From NCBI GenBank assembly GCA_029762625.1, contig JARVGI010000012.1:1-59548 (forward strand): a DNA stretch of 59,548 nt. The letters are read 5' to 3'. A program made the position numbers and the translations under genes. The DNA comes from Methanomicrobiaceae archaeon. Lineage in GTDB: Archaea > Halobacteriota > Methanomicrobia > Methanomicrobiales > Methanomicrobiaceae. Below, in pieces: positions 26,072 through 34,292 of the stretch. Numbering within the stretch: the first letter of the stretch is position 1; every line of letters starts with the position of its first letter. The notes beneath the pieces are model-generated. The model was not told the origin of the DNA. It did no database searches and saw only the letters and a program-made list of their open reading frames with translations.

Positions 26072-26541
26072 TCCTGCAGGGCAGGGCCGTCTGTCTGGGC
26101 GCCGATGTCGACACCGACCTGATCATCGCCGGGCGCTACCTGCGCACCAAAGACCGCCGCGTCTGGGCCGAGCACGTCTTCGAGGACCTCGACCCCGCCC
26201 TCGCGGCGAGAATGGAGGGAGCGGTCATTCTCGCCGGCACCAACTTCGGGTGCGGGTCCTCGCGGGAGCAGGCGCCCGTCGCCCTCAGGGAGGCCGGGGT
26301 GGCGGGCGTGATCGCGCCTTCGTTCGCCCGCATCTTTTTCCGCAACGCCATCAACGTCGGCCTGCCGGTGGTGGAGTGCGGCGGGGTGCGGTGCAGCAAC
26401 GACGCCCCCGTCTCCTTCTCCCCCGACGAGGGATGGGTGGAGGCGGGCGGGGAGCGCTGCACCGCAACGCCGCTTTCCGGCCGCATGCTCGACATCCTCG
26501 CCCACGGCGGCCTCGTGGAGTACTGGAGGGCGCAGCAATGA
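26068..26541 (+). CDS. aksE: Homoaconitase small subunit
   Basis: A 157-residue swivel-domain subunit partnering AksD. GADVDTDLIIAGRYLRT near residue 10-25 contains the YLRT loop known to mark homoaconitase small subunits (isopropylmalate isomerases have YLVY-like loops), and GTNFGCGSSREQAP is the family signature. This makes coenzyme B synthesis the likely pathway rather than leucine synthesis. The ATG has CCGGAGG upstream and overlaps aksD by 4 bases; its stop overlaps the next start by ATGA. Confidence 0.93.
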   Translation: MILQGRAVCLGADVDTDLIIAGRYLRTKDRRVWAEHVFEDLDPALAARMEGAVILAGTNFGCGSSREQAPVALREAGVAGVIAPSFARIFFRNAINVGLPVVECGGVRCSNDAPVSFSPDEGWVEAGGERCTATPLSGRMLDILAHGGLVEYWRAQQ

Positions 26542-27341
26542 TAGTTCCCGCCCACTGCAAGGAGGTGGGCTACGCGTCGTCGAAACCGCTGGGAGATGTC
26601 GTCTATTTCCTGAGCAGGTACCTGATCCACGAGACCGGCGACGGGTTCGAGGTCCTCGCGGTGCACGCCGGCGAGGACGACGGGGGCATGATGCGCCCGG
26701 TCCGGGAGACACGGGTGCTTGCCCGGGCAGACGAGGTGGCGGTGCACCCCGAACCGGTCAACCTCTTCAACAGGGCCGATCTCGTGCTGCGTGCGGCGCA
26801 GAGCGGGAGACGGTGCACGATTTTCCGGGGTCCGGACGAGCACATGACCTTCGTGCTCGACCCCGACCCGGAGGCGCTCTGCCGCGTCCACGTCTACGAT
26901 GCGGGGCCCCCCTCCCCCTCCCTCTCGCGCACCATCGAAGCCCTCGAGGCGACCGGGCTGTTCGGGGAGCTCATGGCCGTCTTCGACCATCATGTGGCCG
27001 ACATCGCCGCACTGGACGCAGACGTCTTTCCCTGCCGGGCCTCCGGCTACGCCCGCACCCTCGATATGGACCGCCCCTCCCCCGGCGAGCGGATTGCAGG
27101 GTGCCTGACGGCCCGGCAGCTTGCCGGTGAAAACTACGGAGATAGCTACGCATTTGTCAACATCTGTCCCCTCGATGCCGCCGACAGAGAGCCCTTCATC
27201 GCACGGTGCTGCCGCAGCGAGCGGTGCGGGGTGGGCACCCACCACGGGCTCTTCGGCGCCGCCGTCCACTGGGGGGCGAGCCCGAAGCAGATCGCCGATG
27301 CGGTGTTCGCTCTCGTGGCGCAGTGGGGGGACCGGGCATGA
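26538..27341 (+). CDS. Unrecognised protein inside the coenzyme B operon
   Basis: A 267-residue soluble protein that I do not recognise with confidence. It starts MIVPAHCKEVGYASSKPLGD, has a central FDHHVADIAALDADVFPCRA stretch and a C-terminal CPLDAADREPFIARCCRSER followed by CGVGTHHGLFG, giving several Cys and His that could bind metal or act in sulfur chemistry. No membrane segment or signal peptide is seen. Its start overlaps aksE (ATGA) and its stop overlaps aksF, so it is co-translated with both; this makes a coenzyme B-related role likely but the step is not assigned. Confidence 0.8.
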   Translation: MIVPAHCKEVGYASSKPLGDVVYFLSRYLIHETGDGFEVLAVHAGEDDGGMMRPVRETRVLARADEVAVHPEPVNLFNRADLVLRAAQSGRRCTIFRGPDEHMTFVLDPDPEALCRVHVYDAGPPSPSLSRTIEALEATGLFGELMAVFDHHVADIAALDADVFPCRASGYARTLDMDRPSPGERIAGCLTARQLAGENYGDSYAFVNICPLDAADREPFIARCCRSERCGVGTHHGLFGAAVHWGASPKQIADAVFALVAQWGDRA

Positions 27342-28300
27342 AGGTCGCCGTGGTGGAGGGCGACGGCATCGGCCGCGAGGTGATCCCGGTCGCCCGCGAC
27401 GTGCTCGCATGCGTCCGCCCCGACATCGAGGTCTTCGAGGTGGAGCTCGGCTACGCCCGGTGGGAGCGGACCGGAACCGCGTGCGACGATGCCGACCTCC
27501 ACGACCTGAAATCGGCCGACGCCATCCTCTTCGGGGCCATCACCACGCCCCCCGACCCTGACTACCGGAGCGTCCTCCTGCAGCTGCGAAAAGGGCTGGA
27601 CCTCTATGCGAACCTCAGGCCAGTGAAGGGGGAGGGCTTCGACATCCTCATCATCCGGGAGAACACCGAGGGGCTCTATTCAGGGATCGAGTGGACAGAG
27701 GCGGACCGGGCCTGCACGCTCAGGGTAATCACCCGCCGGGGGTGCCGCCGGATCGCGCGGTTCGCCTGCGAGCGCACACGCTCCCACCTGACCGTCGGCA
27801 ACAAGGCCAACGTGCTCAAGTCCGACGTGCTGTTCCGGGACATCTGTCTCGAAGAGGCGGCACGAGCGGGGGTGCCCTGCACCGCGCAGTTTATCGATTC
27901 CCTCGCGCTCGACATCCTCATGCGCCCCTCCCGCTACGACTGCATCGTCACCACCAACATCTTCGGCGACATTCTCAGCGACGTGGCGGCCTTCCTCGTG
28001 GGCGGCCTCGGGCTGCTGCCGTCTGCGAATATTGGAGACCGGCATGCCCTCTTCGAGCCGGTCCACGGCAGCGCCCCCGATATCGCCGGGAGGAATATCG
28101 CCAACCCCATCGCCGCCGTCCGGAGCGCAGGCCTGCTGCTCGAGTATATCGGCGAGGGTGAGGCGGCGGCGCAGGTCGAGGAAGCAATCAAACACACGCT
28201 TGCCGCGGGCATCACAACGCCCGACATGGGCGGCTCCGCAACCACCGGTTCGTTCGGGAGCGCGCTCCTCGCCACCCTGCGCACGCTGAGGAGGGGCTAA
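27338..28300 (+). CDS. aksF: Homoisocitrate dehydrogenase family protein AksF
   Basis: A 320-residue beta-decarboxylating dehydrogenase that oxidises (homo)n-isocitrates to 2-oxoacids one carbon longer in the route to 2-oxosuberate. Seen are VVEGDGIGREV at the N-terminus, the substrate loop RKGLDLYANLRPVK, IIRENTEGLYSG, and YDCIVTTNIFGDILSD with the metal-binding Asp, then the coenzyme-binding EPVHGSAPDIAG. The ATG at 27338 overlaps the preceding gene. A leuB role is possible on sequence alone, but the neighbouring YLRT-type aksE argues for AksF. Confidence 0.9.
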   Translation: MKVAVVEGDGIGREVIPVARDVLACVRPDIEVFEVELGYARWERTGTACDDADLHDLKSADAILFGAITTPPDPDYRSVLLQLRKGLDLYANLRPVKGEGFDILIIRENTEGLYSGIEWTEADRACTLRVITRRGCRRIARFACERTRSHLTVGNKANVLKSDVLFRDICLEEAARAGVPCTAQFIDSLALDILMRPSRYDCIVTTNIFGDILSDVAAFLVGGLGLLPSANIGDRHALFEPVHGSAPDIAGRNIANPIAAVRSAGLLLEYIGEGEAAAQVEEAIKHTLAAGITTPDMGGSATTGSFGSALLATLRTLRRG

Positions 28301-28307
28301 CCAAACC

Positions 28308-29153
28308 ATGGTGCGCGTCGGGTGTCATGTCTCCATCGCGGGGTCGGTGGACCGGGCGATCGAACGGGCCATCGAGCGGGGCTGCGACACCTTCCAGATC
28401 TTCTCCTCGAACCCCCGCGGCTGGAAGAGCAGGGAGCTGAAAACGGCCGAGATCGCCGCGTTCCGCACGAACGTCCAGGAATCAGGGCTCGACCCGGCGG
28501 TGGCCCACATGCCGTACCTGCCCAACCTCGCCACGCCGAAACCCGAGGTCTACCAGCGCTCGGTCGAGACGCTCGCACGCGAGCTCTCCCGCTGCCAGCT
28601 GCTCGGCATCCCCTACCTCGTGATCCACCCGGGAAGCCATCTCGGCGAAGGGCGCGACGGAGGGATCGCGCGGTTCATCAGCGGAACGGACCGTGCCCTT
28701 GCGGAGGCGGGCGGCACCACCATGCTGCTACTGGAAAACACCGCGGGCACCGCCCACAGCATCGGCGGGACCTTCGGGGACATCGCCGCCATCCTCACGG
28801 GATCGAACCACCCCGACCGGCTGGGCGTCTGTTTCGACACCTGCCATGCGTTCGCCGCAGGCTACGACATCGCCACAGACGCGGGGCTTGCCGCGACCCT
28901 CGAGGCGCTCGAGGCATCCATCGGGTACGACCGGGTCAGACTCGTCCACTGCAACGACGCAAAAGGGGCATGCGGCAGCCGTCTCGACCGGCACGAGCAC
29001 ATCGGGCTCGGGGCCATCGGCGAGGAGGGGTTCCGGCGCATCCTGCACACCCCCCTGTTCCGTGCCCTGCCCCTCATCTGCGAGACGCCGGCCGATGCGC
29101 ACCGAAGCGACGCGGACAATATCAGGGGAGTGCGGGACCTCGCACAAGAGTGA
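28308..29153 (+). CDS. nfo: Endonuclease IV (AP endonuclease)
   Basis: A 281-residue class II AP endonuclease that cuts 5' of abasic sites in base excision repair. Metal-binding motifs of the three-zinc site are present: GCHVSIAG, AHMPYLPN, VIHPGSH, LLENTAG, CFDTCHAFAAGYD, HCNDAKG, DRHEHIGLG and ICETP. Length is normal. It begins 7 bases after aksF and is probably carried on the same transcript despite the unrelated function; its stop lies one base from the stop of the convergent surface-protein gene. Confidence 0.95.
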   Translation: MVRVGCHVSIAGSVDRAIERAIERGCDTFQIFSSNPRGWKSRELKTAEIAAFRTNVQESGLDPAVAHMPYLPNLATPKPEVYQRSVETLARELSRCQLLGIPYLVIHPGSHLGEGRDGGIARFISGTDRALAEAGGTTMLLLENTAGTAHSIGGTFGDIAAILTGSNHPDRLGVCFDTCHAFAAGYDIATDAGLAATLEALEASIGYDRVRLVHCNDAKGACGSRLDRHEHIGLGAIGEEGFRRILHTPLFRALPLICETPADAHRSDADNIRGVRDLAQE

Positions 29154-29154
29154 A

Positions 29155-30417
29155 TCAGGATTTTCTGCCCCGGACCAGCACGAGCAGCGCCACGGCCGCG
29201 CAGGCACCCGCCACGGCGAAGCCGGGCACCTGCGCCGGCGATTCCTGCGGGCCGGAGGACGGCAGCGCGGCGAACTTGACCGCCCAGCCCTCCGCCCGGC
29301 CGTTTGCCATGGACCAGCCCGAGGCCACCACGCCCCCGTCGGCGGTCGCCGCCACGGCGCTCAGGCGTCCGTCGCGTGCGTTCCAGATCTCCCCGTCCAC
29401 CACGTCGCCCTCTTCATCGATGATCTGCACCTGCGGCGAGTCGCCCCACCGCCCGGCAAGCGCATACCCGACCCCGGGCACTGCGTCGATGGCGGTGATG
29501 ACCAGCCCCGGCACCTCCCGCTCCCATGCCACCGATCCATCCTCATCAATTTTTGCCACCCAGGCGGCGGTGGCATACGCGTCCGGTCCCCATCGGGGTT
29601 GGGGATCATACCGCGATCCGCCAAGGATATATCCCCCGGTCGCGGCCGGACTGCAGACCAGACAGGACCGGTCGATCAGCTCCGTCACCCAGACCTCGGC
29701 GCCCGATCCGTCGGTCTTCCTCACCCACGAGTCGGCGGGCGCTTCCTCGCCCGGCCGGTCGGTCCCCCCGAGGACAAACCCGGCCTCGGCGGCGAGAGCG
29801 AGGCTGCGGGCCGCTCCCCCGACATAGGTCGTCGTCCACTGCTCCGCCCCGTCGGCATCGTAGAGGCGCAGGAACGAATCCGACCTGCCGTCCGGCTTCC
29901 ACAGCCAGCCCGCAACGGCGATCTCCCCTGCGGGGAGGGCGGCGAGGTCGGTCACCCGTGCCCCCTCGATCACGGCGCTCCACTGCGATGCACCCGCATC
30001 GTCCGTCCTGACGATGGCCGAGGATCCGCTCGTGTCGTTCCAGTCGGCCTTCGCCAGAAAATCACCCTCGATGGCGTACAGCCCCACCACCGCACCCCCG
30101 TCGTCCATGGGAGCGAGGGCAACGACACTGTCCCCTTCAAGGACGGTGGACCAGAGTTCGCCGCCCCCGGCGTCGGTCCTGACGAGAAGGGCGCTGTCGG
30201 CACCGGGCGCATACCCGAACCCGCCGAGAAGGAACCCGTCACCACCCGACTGTGCAACCGCATAAAGGTCGGTATAGACTCCCTTGTCAAACGTGGCATT
30301 CCATTCCTCGAGCTCCCCCAATGAGACCGCCCCCGCCGACGCAACGAGCAGCGCACCGAGCATGAGGGCGGCAATCACCCGGGTACGGCAATCTGGTTTT
30401 CGCAGCAACACATTCAT
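29155..30417 (-). CDS. Secreted beta-propeller-like surface protein with PGF-CTERM sorting tail
   Basis: A 420-residue exported protein. The N-terminus has basic residues then a hydrophobic signal segment (VIAALMLGALLVASAGAVS). The body is built of repeats of about 45 residues, each with a GG-F-LGG or GGYILGG turn followed by an acidic stretch and W, suggesting a beta-propeller. The C-terminus VPGFAVAGACAAVALLVLVRGRKS fits the PGF-CTERM signal processed by archaeosortase A, so the mature protein is likely lipid-anchored on the cell surface. The ATG at 30417 is preferred on spacing from GGAGGT; ATGs at 30420 and 30435 are possible. Ligand unknown. Confidence 0.75.
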   Translation of the reverse strand: MNVLLRKPDCRTRVIAALMLGALLVASAGAVSLGELEEWNATFDKGVYTDLYAVAQSGGDGFLLGGFGYAPGADSALLVRTDAGGGELWSTVLEGDSVVALAPMDDGGAVVGLYAIEGDFLAKADWNDTSGSSAIVRTDDAGASQWSAVIEGARVTDLAALPAGEIAVAGWLWKPDGRSDSFLRLYDADGAEQWTTTYVGGAARSLALAAEAGFVLGGTDRPGEEAPADSWVRKTDGSGAEVWVTELIDRSCLVCSPAATGGYILGGSRYDPQPRWGPDAYATAAWVAKIDEDGSVAWEREVPGLVITAIDAVPGVGYALAGRWGDSPQVQIIDEEGDVVDGEIWNARDGRLSAVAATADGGVVASGWSMANGRAEGWAVKFAALPSSGPQESPAQVPGFAVAGACAAVALLVLVRGRKS

Positions 30418-30559
30418 CATATACCTCCGACCCATCCCTCGGGTCTATATGGATGGCTCTGCTATAGTGGTTTTCCCGGCACGGCATAAATGCAAGGGCG
30501 GGACGGAACCCTGCAGCGACGAGCCCCATTAATATGGGTTCGTTACCAATAATGGTGCA
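30418..30559. promoter_or_regulatory. Divergent promoters for the surface protein and endA
   Basis: On the minus strand CATTTATGCC near 30485 is a TATA candidate for the surface-protein gene, with a GGAGGT box at 30423-30428. On the plus strand ATTAATATGG (about 30527-30536) lies 25-30 bases before the endA GTG, which has no ribosome-binding site, so endA is probably made from a leaderless transcript. Confidence 0.5.
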
Positions 30560-31561
30560 GTGATTGCGACATTCGACGGCTCATCGGTGAACCTCGGCAG
30601 GGAGGGAAAGGCCCTCTACGACCAGAGCGGGTTCGGGCGGCCTGTTGCGGGAGGGCTCACCCTCTCCCCCGAGGAGGCGCTCTACCTCCTCCACAGGAGC
30701 AAAATCGAGATTGAGGGGTATACCTTCGATTCATTTCTCGCCGAATGTGCCGCATCGCCGGGGTTGTTCCGCCGCTACCTCGTCTACCGCGACATCCGGG
30801 AGCGCGGCTACGCCATCCAGCCGGGGCCTCACGATTTCAGGATCTACCGGCGTGGGCAGAAACCCGCAACCGGCCAGTCGCACTACGTGCTCCGCGTCCT
30901 CCCCGAACGGGAGCTCATCAGGTTCGAGGCGATCATCGGCGACGTCCGCTCGGCGCTGCACATGCGAAAGCACTACGTGCTCGCCGTAGTCGACGACGAG
31001 GACGAACTCACCTACTACGAGGTGAAACTGCCTCGGCTTGAAAAAGCGGCCGATTTTGCGGGTGCGGGAACCATTGATGCGAAGGTCTTCGGCACCACCG
31101 TCATCGCCGAGCACGATGCGGCGGCGGCCCTCGAGCAGGCATGGTTCGGGACCCGCCTCGATGCAGAGCGGCTGATGCTCTCCCCCACCGAGACGGTCTT
31201 TCTGGCAGGCAGGGGCATGCTCCGGTGCACCGGGGGGCCGGCCTCCCTCGACACCTATATCGAAGCCAGCATGGCGAGTGATGCCGAACTCAGGGCCAAG
31301 ATGGCCGCCTATACTCACCTTCGGGACCTCGGCTACATACCCCGGACCGGCTACAAGTTCGGCCACCACTTCAGGGTCTACTCAGGCAAAAGCACGCACT
31401 CGGAGATGCTGGTCCACGCGCTGGACGCCGACGCCGGCATGCCCATGAGCGTGATCTCCCGGTCGGTGCGGCTGGCGCACAGCGTCAGAAAGAAGATGCT
31501 TTTTGCCTGCACGCACGAAAATACTGTTTGTTACATTGAATTTGCCAGAATCAAACTGTGA
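30560..31561 (+). CDS. endA: tRNA-splicing endonuclease
   Basis: EndA, 333 residues, which cuts introns from pre-tRNAs at the bulge-helix-bulge motif. The length fits the fused, two-repeat (homodimeric) archaeal form: an N-terminal half without full catalytic set and a C-terminal half with the catalytic Tyr in GYIPRTGYKFG, His in KSTHSEMLVH and Lys in SVRKKMLF. The start is a GTG at 30560; a nearby ATG runs into a stop after two codons. Followed directly by trpS. Confidence 0.95.
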   Translation: MIATFDGSSVNLGREGKALYDQSGFGRPVAGGLTLSPEEALYLLHRSKIEIEGYTFDSFLAECAASPGLFRRYLVYRDIRERGYAIQPGPHDFRIYRRGQKPATGQSHYVLRVLPERELIRFEAIIGDVRSALHMRKHYVLAVVDDEDELTYYEVKLPRLEKAADFAGAGTIDAKVFGTTVIAEHDAAAALEQAWFGTRLDAERLMLSPTETVFLAGRGMLRCTGGPASLDTYIEASMASDAELRAKMAAYTHLRDLGYIPRTGYKFGHHFRVYSGKSTHSEMLVHALDADAGMPMSVISRSVRLAHSVRKKMLFACTHENTVCYIEFARIKL

Positions 31562-31569
31562 GAGATCGC

Positions 31570-32823
31570 ATGCCGGAAGACATCAATCCCTGGTCGAATC
31601 ATCGTGCCGTCGATACCGAAAAAGTGTTCTCCGAGTTCGGCATCGAACCCATCGGCCCCCTCGTGGACCGAATCCCCGACCCCCCGGCCTTTTTCCGCCG
31701 CGGCATCGTGGTAGGGCACCGGGACTACGACCGCATCGTCGACGCCATGGTCCATCACACCCCCTTCCACGTCCTCTCCGGCTTCATGCCGTCGGGCCAC
31801 CCCCACCTCGGCCACCTGCTGGTCATGCAGGAGATCGTCTGGCACGTGCAGCGGGGGGGCTGCGGCTACGTGGCGATCGCCGACCGGGAGGCGCATGCGG
31901 TGCGCAATATCTCGTGGGAGAAGTGCCGGGAGTATGCTGCCGAGTACCTGCGGTGCCTCTACGCCCTCGGCTTCCAGGGCACCACCTACGCCCAGAGCAC
32001 CAACGGGGTGCTCAAGGATCTCGCCTTCGAGGCCGCGACCAGGGTGAATTTCTCCGATCTCTCCGCCATTTACGGATTTTCGCAGGAGACCGGACTCGCC
32101 CACGCCATGAGCGTCATCACGCAGGTCGCCGACATCCTCTACCCCCAGGTGGACGCGGGGCCCGCCCCGACCATCGTGCCGGTGGGCATCGACCAGGACC
32201 CCCACATCAGGCTGACCCGGGACGTCGCCCACAAGATGCGGATGTTTACGGTGGAGCAGCGCGAGGGCTACGTGAGCGTGCGGTCGAAAAACGCTCCGCC
32301 GGAAGCGCTCAACGCAATCCACCGCACCTATGCGGGCTCGAAGAAGTACGAGGGGCACGTGGATATCAGGGGCGTCGCCCTCGATGCGGTCAAGGACCGC
32401 GTCCGGTGCATCGAGCGCGAGTTCGGGGGGTACGGGTTCTTCACACCCTCCTCGACCTACCACACCTTCATGCCCGGCCTGCAGGGGGGCAAGATGTCGA
32501 GCAGCATCCCCGAGAGCTCGTTCGGCTTTGACGAACCCGAAAAGGACATCAAAAAGAAGGTGATGAGCGCCCTGACCGGCGGCCGCGTCAGCCTCGAGGA
32601 GCAAACGCGGCTCGGGGGCGAGCCCGACCGCTGCCCGGCCTTTCTTCTGAACCTCTTTTTCATGGTGGACGATGATGCCGAGCTCGAGGAGATCCGGCGC
32701 GCCTGCCTCGCCGGCGACCTGATGTGCGGCGCATGCAAAAAAGAGACGTTCGAGCGTGTCAAAGAATTCTTGCAGGAATTCCATGAAAAAATGGATGAAG
32801 TGGAGCATCTCGTGGAGGTATGA
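31570..32823 (+). CDS. trpS: Tryptophan--tRNA ligase
   Basis: TrpS, 417 residues, class I aminoacyl-tRNA synthetase charging tRNA-Trp. The HIGH-type motif is GHPHLGH (about residue 75) and the KMSKS-type motif is GGKMSSS; the archaeal/eukaryotic subtype is supported by the N-terminal extension MPEDINPW and IVPVGIDQDPH. A GTG at 31558, overlapping the endA stop, is an alternative start that would add four residues; the ATG at 31570 is preferred by family N-termini. Confidence 0.96.
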   Translation: MPEDINPWSNHRAVDTEKVFSEFGIEPIGPLVDRIPDPPAFFRRGIVVGHRDYDRIVDAMVHHTPFHVLSGFMPSGHPHLGHLLVMQEIVWHVQRGGCGYVAIADREAHAVRNISWEKCREYAAEYLRCLYALGFQGTTYAQSTNGVLKDLAFEAATRVNFSDLSAIYGFSQETGLAHAMSVITQVADILYPQVDAGPAPTIVPVGIDQDPHIRLTRDVAHKMRMFTVEQREGYVSVRSKNAPPEALNAIHRTYAGSKKYEGHVDIRGVALDAVKDRVRCIEREFGGYGFFTPSSTYHTFMPGLQGGKMSSSIPESSFGFDEPEKDIKKKVMSALTGGRVSLEEQTRLGGEPDRCPAFLLNLFFMVDDDAELEEIRRACLAGDLMCGACKKETFERVKEFLQEFHEKMDEVEHLVEV

Positions 32824-32826
32824 AGG

Positions 32827-34287
32827 GTGGAAACGGACACGACACAGACACTCACATTGAATGAAAAACGGCTTTTAATCGCACTGAATACCAAAAAAGA
32901 GGCCGGGCCGGAGCTGCTGGCAGGGGAGCTGGCGACCACCGGGGAGGCGGTGATCCAGTACGCCCTCTCGTGCGCCGGCAAAGGCCTCGCGACGGTGGAC
33001 CGCGCGGTGGCGGTGGCGTTTCGCCTCACCCCGGAGGGGGAGACCTATGCCCGCGAGGGGCTCCCCGAGCGCCAGGTGCTCGAGTCCTTCGACGAGCGCA
33101 TCGCCATGAAGGAACTGCAGCAGCACCCCCTCGCCCGCATCGGGATCGGGTGGATGCGCAAAAAAGGCTGGGTCGCCATCAGGGAGGGGATCGTGGAAAA
33201 GACCGGCGACGCCCCGCAGGGCGAGGACGAGGCGGCCCTGCAGGACCTTGCGGCAAGCGATGCAGGCCTGAAGATGCTTCTCAAGCGGGGGCTCGTCGCC
33301 GAGGAGGAGTCGGTCGCCCACACCATCCGCATCACCCCCGAGGGCGAGGCGCTGGTGGCCGCCGGGATCGACCTCGCCGAGGAGGTGGGCACGCTCACCC
33401 GCGAGCAGATCGTCTCCGGCGAGTGGAAGAACCTCAAACTGCGCCGCTACAGTGTCACCACCCTCCCCCGAAGGGTGTTTCCCGGCAAAATCCACCCCTA
33501 CCAGCAGCTGCTCGGCGAGATGCGCAGGATCCTCCTGAACATGGGGTTCGCCGAGATCTACGGCGATGTGGTGCAGAGCTCCTTCTGGAACTTCGACGCC
33601 CTCTTCCAGCCGCAGGACCACCCGGCGCGGGAGATGCAGGACACCTTCTTCATCGACGTGCGCCGCGAGTGCCCGGAAGGCTGGGAGACGGTGCGGGACA
33701 TGCACGAGGCAGGGGGCGAGACCTCCTCGACCGGCTGGGGCGGCGCCTGGAGCCGTGACACCGCGGAAGGCTGCGTGCTCCGCACCCACACCACGGGGCT
33801 GACCATCAGGTACCTCCACGACAACCCCGAACCGCCCGTGAAAGCCTTCTCTATCGGCAGGGCCTACCGGCGCGAGGCGATCGACCCCACCCATACGCCC
33901 GAGTTCGAGCAGCTGGAGGGCGTGGTCATGGATGATGGGGTCACCTTCCGCCACCTCCTCGGGTTCCTGCGAGAGTTCTACCGGCAGATGGGATTTGAGG
34001 ACGTGCGGTTCCGCCCCGGCTACTTCCCCTACACCGAACCGAGCGTCGAACCCGAGGTCTGGGTGGACGGGCTGGGCTGGGTGGAGCTCGGCGGCGCAGG
34101 GGTCTTCCGCGAGGAGGTCACCGCGGCAAACGGGCTTGCGTGCCCGGTGCTGGCGTGGGGACTCGGTATCTCGCGGCTCGCCATGCTCAGGATGAACTTA
34201 AAAGACCTGCGCCTGCTCTACCGCAGCGACGTCGACTGGGTGCGAGAATACCCGCTCAGCCGCGCGCAGGCACGCGGAGGACGGTGA
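32827..34287 (+). CDS. pheS: Phenylalanine--tRNA ligase alpha subunit
   Basis: PheS, 486 residues, the catalytic class II subunit of the (alpha-beta)2 enzyme. The N-terminal part contains winged-helix-like units ([20 protein letters not shown]), then the class II core with DTFFID, the motif 2 region [21 protein letters not shown] and motif 3 [13 protein letters not shown]; this is the long archaeal type. The start is a GTG 3 bases after trpS, with GGAGGT inside the end of trpS as ribosome-binding site. Immediately followed by pheT. Confidence 0.96.
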   Translation: METDTTQTLTLNEKRLLIALNTKKEAGPELLAGELATTGEAVIQYALSCAGKGLATVDRAVAVAFRLTPEGETYAREGLPERQVLESFDERIAMKELQQHPLARIGIGWMRKKGWVAIREGIVEKTGDAPQGEDEAALQDLAASDAGLKMLLKRGLVAEEESVAHTIRITPEGEALVAAGIDLAEEVGTLTREQIVSGEWKNLKLRRYSVTTLPRRVFPGKIHPYQQLLGEMRRILLNMGFAEIYGDVVQSSFWNFDALFQPQDHPAREMQDTFFIDVRRECPEGWETVRDMHEAGGETSSTGWGGAWSRDTAEGCVLRTHTTGLTIRYLHDNPEPPVKAFSIGRAYRREAIDPTHTPEFEQLEGVVMDDGVTFRHLLGFLREFYRQMGFEDVRFRPGYFPYTEPSVEPEVWVDGLGWVELGGAGVFREEVTAANGLACPVLAWGLGISRLAMLRMNLKDLRLLYRSDVDWVREYPLSRAQARGGR

Positions 34288-34292
34288 AGACC

